A program made the translations under genes and the position numbers. The notes beneath the pieces are model-generated. The model saw only the letters and a program-made list of their open reading frames with translations, did not search any database and was not told where the DNA came from. A DNA stretch of 64,000 nt, taken from NCBI GenBank assembly GCA_030533445.1, contig CM060064.1, positions 1,839,416 to 1,903,415 on the forward strand, given 5' to 3'. Numbering within the stretch: the first letter of the stretch is position 1; every line of letters begins with the position of its first letter. Source of the DNA: Cyprinodon diabolis. Its lineage: Eukaryota > Chordata > Actinopteri > Cyprinodontiformes > Cyprinodontidae. Positions 55,620 to 64,000 of the stretch are shown here, in pieces.

Positions 55620-57286
55620 AAATATGCTCAATAGTAATTGTGAGGAGCCGAGTGGCACCCCCCCCAGAGCACCGAGGCCAGTGCCGGTTGACCCAAAGCC
55701 CTTAGACCCCCAAAAGGACCCCAAGATTGAAGGCGCACAGGAGGGGCCAACCCAGGAAATCTGACCCCCACCAAGGGAGGAGAAGAGATGGCCCCGAGGA
55801 AGTCCGCTGGCTCGGCCGGTAGCCGGCCACCCCGAGATGGATCCCGCCATGGGCCCCGGGCATCCGAAGCCCCAGGTGTGCCCCAACCCCCTGTGGAAGC
55901 CCCAGCCGGGCCCCGGTAGGCCAGGCCCTGCGGTGAAGGACTAAGCCAGTAGCCACCCGGGCAACCACCCCCAAACCCCGAGTTCCACCAGTGCACCGGT
56001 GAGCCCAGGCACCAGCCAGCGGAGGGAGAGCAGGACGGGGTAAATGGGCTCAGCACTTGGTGGAGACTTGAAATTTGCTTGGGAGAGGGAGCATTTCAGA
56101 CCCCAACCTGAAAAAAAAAAAACAGTCTCAATCACACCTTCCCACCCTAGTGCCCCCACTCACACCACACAGTCTCTTTAAAGATGAGCCAAATAACATG
56201 GACGTGCATTCAAACATAACACTCACATCCAATAACCACAGGACCAAAGACTCGGCGGCACCGGTGGTCGTTCCCGGGATTATCGGATGACCCAATAAGT
56301 GAACCTAAAATCCAGATGGGGGGGGAGGGGAGCGGTGACACTGCCACACACACCCATCATGTTCTTGCTTCGGGCCCTCCCCCCCATCCCGCACCCAGAC
56401 CAGACCACCCACAGCAAAAGCCCCCCCTAGGATCGGGGCCCACACGCCCTGCACAGGCCACCCAACCAGAGCCCCCCACCCTCCCTAAATAATTTACCCA
56501 GCCACTTCCTCCCCAGACTCCGGTACAGGAGTCTGGGGAGGAAGTGGCTGGGTAAATTAGCCAGAGAACAGGGGTGTGAGAAAGACTCCAATCCTCCCTG
56601 CGCTCAAAAGTGGTGTTCTTGCATGTTGCTCTCAGGTGTAATTAAAACTGGGAGTACCAAAAGGGGGCTGCCAGCACAGTCCATCCAGCCCCCGGATGTG
56701 TGTTAGCACCCCCCCCAATCGACAACCCAGAAACCACAATGTCTAAATGCGAGAGGGGGTGGGGAGAGCCAACCATGGTGAGGCCGATGAAGTAAGCCAC
56801 TACCAATGCCCTACATAGATGTGGGTTGTGAAAATGTTGTAGATGGAAGTGTCTAAAATGCGAAATAAAATTGGGGAGGGGGGACGTCATCAGAAGGTGG
56901 GGCCATCCAGTAACGACCCCCCTCCCCCTCCAGTGTGATGGAGCAGGCAGAGGGAGTAATCCGGGGATGGGGAGCAAAGGACTGGGGCGCCTACTGCACT
57001 CAGAGGGAGCCAGCTCCCCCGCTGACTCCAATAGGCACCTCTGTTTCCCGAGAGCCCCACCGGAGAGGGGGGCCACATCAGTCGCACCGCCATAGCCTGG
57101 AGGCCACGGGCCAGCGGCAGGGCCCATAAGCCAGCTGGCCACCAGGCCCAACACCCCCATCCAAAAAAAGAAGAAAAAAAAAAGGGAGACAACCATGGCC
57201 GGCCAGCCCGCATGCACCATGCAGAACCCCTGACCAGGACGAAGCCCGCACCAGGGGACGGCACGGACCAGGACCGGGACAGGGAG
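55620..57286 (-). repeat. G/C-rich L1 3' UTR
   Basis: C- and G-tract-rich sequence with many overlapping open frames on both strands that have no recognisable domains. These frames reflect base composition. A shorter version is at 46.95-47.3 kb. Confidence 0.65.
56491..56558. repeat. Perfect 31-bp inverted repeat with 6-nt loop
   Basis: The arm 56491-56521 (starting AATTTACCCAGCCACTTCC) is the exact reverse complement of 56528-56558. The loop is GGTACA. RNA from either strand would form a long perfect hairpin. Confidence 0.97.
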
Positions 57287-58379
57287 TCAAACCTGCAGCC
57301 CTTCTAACATCCACATCAAACCACCCCACCATCTGACATAAGGTGTTAATGTCCATGCCGTCCATAACGTGTGAAAACAATTATCAAGTTGATTGCTTGT
57401 GCACTGTGGACAGATGTTAGATTGCGCAAAACCCATCTTGAATAATCTTTGACCTGTATAGTGCACTCTGTGGAGGATTTTGTATTGTATTAATTGTAAA
57501 TTGGGGTTTCTAGTCATGTTAAAAGTTCTTAGACATATCTGAGCCAAGATGTTTTGTTCAAAGCTGACTGATAAATCCTCCTCCCATTTAGTAATAGACA
57601 TAGACAGTAGTTTGGGGGGGGGTTGTTAACTCTAGAAACTCTGATATAGTTGTTGGAATTTTAATATGCTTAAATTTTATTGTCATTATAGATTTAATTT
57701 GTTCATTTTCTAAGAATTTATTTTTGTTAATGCCATATTGCAAATTTAATCTAGCAAATGTGATAAACTCCGTACCTTCAGTTAAATGATCCAGATATGT
57801 AATACCTTTATTCTTCCAGTACGGAAAGTTTATCACATTATTGTTTTGTAGAATGTCAGGGTTATTCCAGATGGGTGAACGACTGCACGGGATTAGTGAT
57901 GACTTCGTCATTTTAAGAAATTCCCACCATGCTGTCAGGAAAGAGCTGATGTTAATATTTTTAAAACATGAGTTCCGCCTGATCTTAGAGCTAATAAATG
58001 GCAAATCTGAAATTACGATTTTACTGCATATATCCTGTTCTGTGTCTATCCAGGGCTCATCTAAGGGATTATGTTTTATCCATTTAGAGATGTATTGTAA
58101 TCTATTTGCTAAGTTGTAGTTTTGGAAGTTAGGTAAATCTAGTCCCCCTCTGTCTTTAGTTTTCTGTAGTGTCTTTAAGTCGGGTGATGGTTTATTGGGG
58201 ATCATTGAAAATAAGTAGTTTATTCTAGGTATGAGCATCATTTTAATTGAGGCTACCATACCTATAAGGAAGATCGGAAGCGATTTCCATCTTTCTAGGT
58301 CCTCTTCTATCTTTTTTAAAAGAGGGATGTGGTTGAGTTTTGGTAACTCAGCTAATTTAGATGACACAGTAATTCCCAA
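57287..58379 (-). pseudogene. L1 ORF2 C-terminal region
   Basis: Two frames meet near 57590. The upstream one has GITVSSKLAELPKLNHIPLL, EDLERWKSLPIFLIGMVASI and KMMLIPRINYLFSMIP, the classic L1 region after the RT, then LKTLQKTKDRGGLDLPNFQN. The downstream one has QNILAQICLRTFNMTRNPNL, QYKILHRVHYTGQRLFKMG and CPQCTSNQLDNCFHTLW, which contains the C-terminal cysteine-histidine motif (CPQC...H). Both parts are well conserved, but they are separated by a frameshift and have no RT or endonuclease attached. Confidence 0.85.
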
Positions 58380-58704
58380 ATATTTGATATTTCCTTATTG
58401 CAATTGTAGACCTGAGGGATTCTGTAGAGAGCAATTAATGTTTTTTTTAAACCAATTGAGAGGAAAGCTGAAGCACATTGCATCCATCCAGCAGCAGATC
58501 CATAGGACATTTAACCCAACTCAAAGAAAATAAATTAATCAATTGCATTTTAACTAAAATCTAACAACCTGACAAATAAAGTTAAATAAATGTGTGCACT
58601 GCAATAAGATAACTTAAAGTCAGGCTAATGAAAATTTTTGAAATGTGCAACTCATTTTGAAAATGAAAAATATAAATGTTACCACACAGTTTCAGAGTTT
58701 GACA

Positions 58705-59612
58705 GCAGGCTGTCACAATCCCTCAGGCCCTGCACTGATTATAGGGGGCTTAATGACATCCCGGTGAAGAATCAGTACCCCATTCCCCTGATAAACTCTG
58801 CATTTGATTAGACTCAGGGGACCAAGATTTTCACCCACCTACATCTCTGTAATGTTGATCAGTGGAAGACCACTGAACACCCCCACAGGTCACTATGAGT
58901 ATCTGGTGATGCCTTTTGGGTTCACCAATGCATCAGCAGTTTTTCAAAACCTGGTGAATGATGTACCCAGGGACATGGTGGGACACTTACTACTTGTTTA
59001 CATACGATATTTTCATTTATTCTCTGGACTTGGAGTCCCACAAGCAACACGTCAGATCTGTACTCCTTCGCCTGTTACAGAACCAGTTGTTTGTTTCCAT
59101 GAAGTGTGAGTTCCATGTGCACACCATGTGTTTTCTGGGTTTGTGGTGCCCCTGACCAGATCTCCATGGACCCCTTGAAGGTGCGTGCAGTCACCAACTG
59201 GCCGGTTCCCAGGGATAGGAAGCAACTTCAGAGGTTCTTGGGCTTGGCTAAATTCTACTGCCGGTTCATCGAGAACTACAGTCCGGTGGCTGCTCCCCAA
59301 CATTCTCTCACGTCAGCCAAGGTCAGGTTTTTCTGGTCTGATGAGGCAGTTCGGGCTTTTCAGGGACTCAAGGCCGTTTTCACCTCAGCCCCAGTTCTGG
59401 TGTCCCCTGATCCTGAGGGACAGTTTATTGTCAAGTTGGATGTTTTCAGTCAGTGCGGTTCTGAGTCAGGAGGCCAAGGATGTGAGGATTCAGCCTTGTG
59501 CTTTTTTCACCAAATAACTGTCAGCTGCCAAGCAGAATTGTGATGTCAGGGATAGAGATTTGCTGACAGTTAAGTTGGTTTTGGGGGAGTGGAGACACTG
59601 GTTGGAGGGTTC
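58705..59612 (+). pseudogene. pol: RT and first RNase H part of the old chromovirus
   Basis: Starts [20 protein letters not shown], loses the LDLRxAY block, and continues [20 protein letters not shown]. The YxDD box is degraded: the frames read [11 protein letters not shown] or [10 protein letters not shown]. Then come [40 protein letters not shown] and [20 protein letters not shown]. It ends at WRHWLEG where the solo LTR was inserted. Several shifts are needed to read it. Confidence 0.85.
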
Positions 59613-60343
59613 TGTTGGGATCTGGAGATCTGCCACCTTTCTCCAGCAGAGAGCGCCCTGGGTCTCCTGAGATGAAGCCACCTTCACACCTGAGGCTGAT
59701 TCACCTGATTAGGAGACCAACTACTTAAGCAGCGGCCAGACCTGTCTTCAGCGCCAGAGTGTTGACCAGTTTTGGTTAGCGGAACCTGAGCCTCAGCTTG
59801 TATTAAGAATCTCTGTCTGCTCTAGAGAGCAACCTGATCCTAACCAGCCTCTGTCTTCTCTGCTCATAGGAAAACCCAACTGAAGTCTGTAACTCTGGAG
59901 GAGCTCATGTTTGGAAACCTGCCTGCCTGTCCAGAGAAGCCAAACCTGAAGATCCTCAGTCTGAATCTCTCAGCTAGGTCTCAGGGGAGAACTAGGAGAA
60001 CAAATCAAGGTCTGAACCTCGCTAGCCTGAAGCTAAGCTCTGCCGCTGCTGAACTCTCTGCTGGAACCACAGTCTCTGGACCCAACCGGTTCCCTCTCTC
60101 CACCGATCAGTCTGAACCTCATCAGGTACAAATCAGAATCTAAACTCTGCCAAGACATCGCTGCTACCTGGCTAACCAAACAATCCCTCTCTGCAGATTA
60201 CTCTGTGATACCAGTCCCGGACCAATACCAGAACCAGTTCAATCATTTACTCTGTGTGTGCTTCTCAAATAAACATTTAAACTTTTACTCTGTTTCCTGT
60301 GGTGTTCTGCATGTGGGTTTAATCACAGAGACCCATCGTGACA
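59613..60343 (+). mobile_element. Solo LTR of the sushi-like group, 731 bp
   Basis: TGTTGGGATCTGG to CATCGTGACA, with a perfect GGTTC duplication (59608-59612, 60344-60348). Across it the old element's RNase H frame rejoins (WLEGS then TPFLVRT). Contains TACTTAAG (59722-59729), CCAGAGTGTT 32 nt later (59754-59763), an intron-like GT...AG at 60126-60196, and AATAAAC near 60270. Confidence 0.94.
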
Positions 60344-61450
60344 GGTTCAAGTACTCCATTCCTGGTCAGGACTGAGAATAACAACTTGGAGTACCTGAGG
60401 TCTGCTAAAAGACTGAATCCTAGGCACGCAAGGCTTTTTGGTCAGTTCACTTTTTTCCTTTCTTACACACCCGGATCCAAGAATGTTCAACCTGATGCTT
60501 TGTACAGGGTGTTTGGGGTGGACAGGGAGATTTTCGGTGGTGCTGAGGAATATGTTCTGCTGGATTCTCTGAGGTGTGCTATTACTGTGGTCAACATTGA
60601 GAAGAAGGTCAGTCAGGCCCTCCTCAATCAGCCTTCTCCCAGTGGCTATCCCACTGACCGCCTGTTTGTTCCTGATGGGTCTTGGAGTTATGTCATGGTT
60701 CTCATTTGTTTTGTTACCCTGGTGTTTCCAAGGCCTACATATATTCAGGAGTTCGTGGCAGCCTGCTCTCTGTGTAACCAATCCAAAGTATCCAAACTAC
60801 CTCCTTCTGGTTTTCTCCGGCCTTTACCTAACCCATCCCGGCCGTGGTCACACATGCCATGGTCTTTGTTACAGGTTTGCCTTGCTCTGATGGTAACACT
60901 GTCATCCTCACTATCATAGACATGTTCTCAAAAATGGTGCATTTGGTCCCTCTGCCCAAATTCCCCTCAGCTAAGGAAATGGGGAAGGTCCTCATTCGTG
61001 AAGTTTTTTCGGCTCTATGGTCTTCCCACTGACATTGTCTCTGACAGGGGTCCCCAGTTTGTCTCCTGGTTCTGGAGGCAGTTCTATTCATTGTTATGGT
61101 CTCTGGTCAGTCTCTCTTCAGGTTTTGACCCCTAAACAGATCTCCAGAAAGAGAGGGCCAATCAGGAGATCATGACCAAGATCTGAATCTTCTGTGAGGC
61201 TGATCCCACCAAGTTGGCCAACGAACTCCCCTGGGTCTAGCATGGCTTGGCTCCCTCAAGCCCCACTGGACTCTCTTCTTTTTATGTTGTTTTTCGTTTT
61301 CAGCCACCGGTGATCACCATACAAGAGAAGGAGTCCAAGGATCCCTCCGCCAACCTATCTGCCCTTAGGTGCCATTGGGCTTGGAGAAGGGCCAGGAGAG
61401 CCTGGCAAAATCTATTAACAGCCGGCGTGACCCAATTAATCTGTATCTAT
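60344..61450 (+). pseudogene. pol: RNase H end and integrase of the old chromovirus
   Basis: Reads NNLEYLRSAKRLNPRHARLF, FFLSYTPGSKNVQPDALYRV, then a damaged zinc domain (VAACSLCNQSKVSKLPPSGF; the HH half is gone), core piece [20 protein letters not shown] and, in another frame, [16 protein letters not shown] later frame has APSSPTGLSSFYVVFRFQPP and ALRCHWAWRRARRAWQNLLT. The third catalytic residue region and any chromodomain cannot be read. Confidence 0.8.
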
Positions 61451-61873
61451 CTGAAATTTGGTTTCCCACTGGCCTTGAGTGGCCTTTTTTCTAAAGCCTC
61501 TCAGGATGACATGTAAATAAGTTCTGCCCTCTGCCCCCCTCCCGCCCATGAAGACATCCGTGAAGCTGCCTTGTTGGCCAGCTGTTACATCGGTCGAGGA
61601 CATTGACCCTGGGAACAGTGCTTCTTGGACTTACTTTGCACATGCACACACACTAATGCTCAGTTATGAGTAACTCACCTCTTTTCCTTCTCGATTGTTC
61701 ATTCTTCAAGATGTCCCGTTGTCTGTGGTGGCTAATGTGCTGGCTTGATTTTGCAGTCTCAAACTGTATCCTGCTAAGGATAGAGTATGAAATGTGTTTT
61801 TTCTTTCCTCTCCTCTATTGTGATCCCTTTATGGCAGCAAGTCCTCGGACAACGCATCCCACCTACTTATAAT
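61451..61873. other. No recognisable feature
   Basis: Follows the last recognisable integrase words. It may include the remainder of the old element, but no LTR or chromodomain was recognised. Confidence 0.35.
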
Positions 61874-61923
61874 TAGTGATGTCAAAAGTATACATACATG
61901 TTACTTAAGTAGAAGTATAGATA

Positions 61924-62995
61924 CATCCATCCATCGATCCATCGATCCATCATCCATCCATCCATCATCCATCATCCATCCATCCATCCATCCATCCATC
62001 CATCATCCATCATCCATCCATCCATCCATCCATCCATCCATCCATCCATCAATCATCCATCCTTCATCCATCACCCATCCATCCATCGATCCATCAATCC
62101 ATCATCCATCCATCCATCCATCATCCATCCATCCATCCATCCATCATCCATCATCCATCCATCCATCCATCATCCATCATCCATCATCCATCCATCCATC
62201 CATCCATCCATCAATCATCCATCCATCCATCCTTCATCCATCACCCATCCATCCATCGATCCATCGATCCATCATCCATCATCCATCCATCCATCCATCC
62301 ATCCATCCATCAATCATCCATCCATCCATCCTTCATCCATCACCCATCCATCCATCGATCCATCGATCCATCATCCATCATCCATCATCCATCCATCCAT
62401 CCATCGATCCATCGATCCATCATCCATCATCCATCCATCCATCCTTCATCCATCACCCATCATTCCATCCATCATCCATCCATCCATCCATCCATCCATC
62501 CATCCATCATCCATCCATCCATCCATCCATCCATCCATCCATCCATCAATCCATCATCCATCCATCCATCCATCCATCCATCCATCCATCCATCCATCAT
62601 CCATCATCCATCCATCGATCCATCCATCCATCATCCATCCATCCATCCATCCATCCATCCATCCATCCATCAATCCATCATCCATCCATCCATCCATCAT
62701 CCATCCATCCATCCATCCATCCATCCATCCATCATCCATCATCCATCCATCGATCCATCCATCCATCATCCATCCATCCATCCATCCATCCATCCATCCA
62801 TCCATCCATCCATCCATCCATCCATCATCCATCCATCCATCCATCCATCCATCAATCCATCATCCATCCATCCATCCATCCATCCATCCATCCATCCATC
62901 CATCATCCATCATCCATCCATCGATCCATCCATCCATCCATCATCCATCATCCATCCATCCATCCATCCATCCATCCATCCATCCATCCATCCAT
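61924..62995. repeat. ATCC tetranucleotide array, about 1.07 kb
   Basis: Long run of ATCC units broken by ATC, GATC, TTC and ACC variants. The variant block CCTTCATCCATCACCCATC recurs near 62061, 62230, 62328 and, slightly changed, 62440, so the array has higher-order duplications. It is continuous with the 3' end of the reversed SINE. Confidence 0.97.
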
Positions 62996-63112
62996 TCATT
63001 ATCTGACACGCTTGTCCCTAGTGGGGTCGTGAGGGGTGCTGGCGTCTATCTCTAGCAGTCAATGGGCGAGAGGCGGGGTCCACCCAGGACAGGTCGCCAG
63101 TCCATCACAGAG
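62996..63112 (-). mobile_element. SINE 3' part, reversed
   Basis: On the minus strand it reads GACTGGCGACCTGTCC, TGGACCCCGCCTCTCGCCCA, TAGAGATAGACGCCAGCACC and GACAAGCGTGTCAGATAATG, then the GGAT tail. Same family as 6594-6965. Confidence 0.75.
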
Positions 63113-63240
63113 TTTAAAAACACTCTGGTAAAAGTTGAAGTATCAACTTGACCTCTTTACACAAGTAAAAGTGAAAAAGTATGTGCTCCAAAAACTACTT
63201 TAAGTATAAAAGTATAAAGTAATCTTAAAAAAAGACACAG

Positions 63241-64000
63241 ATGCCGCTATATGAACTGAAAGCTCAATTTTTAGACTATTTTTTTTAAATTCTCTGAGAT
63301 AGGGCCAAGGATGAGGGAGGTCTTGCTGGTCTCCGTCTCCCGATACGCTCTCGCCTGTGTCCGACCTTTCAGACATTTCAACATCTTTTTCTGAATCCCA
63401 CATTGTAGCATGGCATAGACAATTCACGTTAGCAGTTTGAAGAACACCTGCTTGCTTCTGATGATTTCCTTTAGCTAACCAATGAGTGTTTGCGTTCTAT
63501 GACTCATCCAATCACACTAGTTTTCACTAGATGTCGGTGGAGCCAATGATCTGCATTGGATGGAGCACATGACGGGAAATAAATATTTAGAAACATTAAA
63601 CCAGGGGAACCAATTAAAAATCAGCAGAGTCTGAATAAAGAAAATCATCAACCAGTAAAGGTCTGGAAACATTTTTACTTTAAACAGAATTTAACACTGA
63701 AATAAAATGAGGTGTTTATGCATCCATGTTATACACTGAATTTTGAAATAAAAAAAATATAAAAACGAGATAGAATGTTTTTCCATTTTAAAATCTAAAG
63801 TTTTTTTTTAAGTAAAGAACAACAATCGTTCAGTTTGGTATACAGACAATTTCCTGATTCACATGTTTTATAAAACATTTATTTATTATTTTTCTTTCTT
63901 TTTTCTGTCTTAATGTTGGCAGTGGGCTTTAGGCTGCCCTGCAAGGCTTTAAACCTGGGTTTGAACGGAGACTAAGCCATTCTCAAGCACATATCAAGGA
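63241..64000. other. No recognisable gene
   Basis: 63290-63430 could still be hAT interior. A 75-codon minus-strand frame (63427-63200) has no recognisable motif. The rest is AT-rich. Confidence 0.4.

Larger units (their letters stand above)
55271..58440 (-). mobile_element. Tx1-like L1 element, reversed, 5'-truncated
   Basis: On the minus strand ORF2 C-terminal coding (58379-57287) is followed by an unusually long (about 2 kb), G/C-rich 3' UTR and an AT-rich end (AATAAATAATAAAAAAATAA at the left border). The family matches the copy at 46.5-49.1 kb. The 5' boundary near 58440 is approximate. The segment 58441-58704 is unassigned. Confidence 0.8.
52437..61450 (+). mobile_element. Old chromovirus, split by three later insertions
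   Basis: Pieces of one Gypsy element occur in order on the plus strand: LTR 3' part (52437-52660), gag (52690-53500), protease (53560-54090), a short RT-entry piece (55147-55270), RT to RNase H (58705-59612), and RNase H to integrase (60344-61450). The gaps hold a reversed L2, a reversed L1 and a solo LTR. All domains carry stops and shifts. No 3' LTR is identified after 61450. Confidence 0.85.
61874..63240. mobile_element. hAT-like arm interrupted by a SINE and ATCC array
   Basis: TAGTGATGTCAAAAGTATAC and ACTTAAGTAGAAGTATAGAT, then after the insertion AAAGTTGAAGTATCAACTTG and ACTTTAAGTATAAAAGTATA, are the typical left arm of a common fish hAT. The right terminus is not found within the window, so the end given is where the arm-like words stop. 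Confidence 0.55.

Noticed and set aside
56642..57264. Overlapping long frames on both strands
   Set aside because: They fall in the G/C-rich L1 3' UTR where stop codons are rare; no domain is readable.
62554..62844. Long minus-strand frame of repeated MDGW residues
   Set aside because: It is a translation of the ATCC array; any simple tetranucleotide run without stops gives such a frame.

Overview
The window looks like repeat-dense, gene-poor DNA from a teleost fish. The evidence is the mix of repeats: a sushi/Tf1-group chromovirus with a chromodomain integrase, two L2 LINE copies with a TGAAT-type tail, a third LINE that looks CR1/Rex1-like, Tx1-like L1 copies, a CACTA-type transposon, several short hAT elements, a Harbinger-type MITE, a Tc1 fragment and tRNA-derived SINEs. 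I cannot name the species. I found no complete, intact host gene.

Layout. 1-6.5 kb: two hAT elements, an unclassified repeat, and a solo LTR carrying about 23 copies of a 58-bp minisatellite. 6.6-12.5 kb: a SINE, a reversed solo LTR and LINE remnants. 12.7-15.3 kb: a decayed LINE on the minus strand. 15.7-20.7 kb: a 5-kb CACTA-type element with a TCA target duplication. Inside it are a hAT, a SINE, a Tc1 fragment and exon-like blocks on the minus strand with canonical splice signals, a promoter-like region and a polyadenylation signal. 21.9-27.4 kb: the best-preserved element, a chromovirus with two LTRs, an open gag, a damaged pol and an open integrase-chromodomain frame. 27.7-30.5 kb: a 5'-truncated L2, next to a minus-strand exon (30.5-30.8 kb) that resembles fish 'P2X7-like' proteins. 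31-41 kb: mostly unremarkable AT-rich DNA with reversed LTRs. 41.2-43.5 kb: a stack of insertions datable from their target duplications. 44-45 kb: a solo LTR inside an older LTR. 46.5-49.1 kb: an L1 remnant. 51.6-61.5 kb: a Harbinger MITE beside an old chromovirus split by an L2, an L1 and a solo LTR. 61.9-63.1 kb: a 1-kb ATCC array that grew from the tail of a SINE inserted in a hAT-like arm.

The most informative signals concern the chromoviruses. The PBS of the 21.9-27.4 kb element is complementary to the predicted first 10 bases of its own transcript, as expected for Tf1/sushi self-priming. Four LTRs share a TATA-like box 32 nt upstream of that site. Separately, four different LTRs each contain a 71-74-nt GT...AG segment with intron-like ends.
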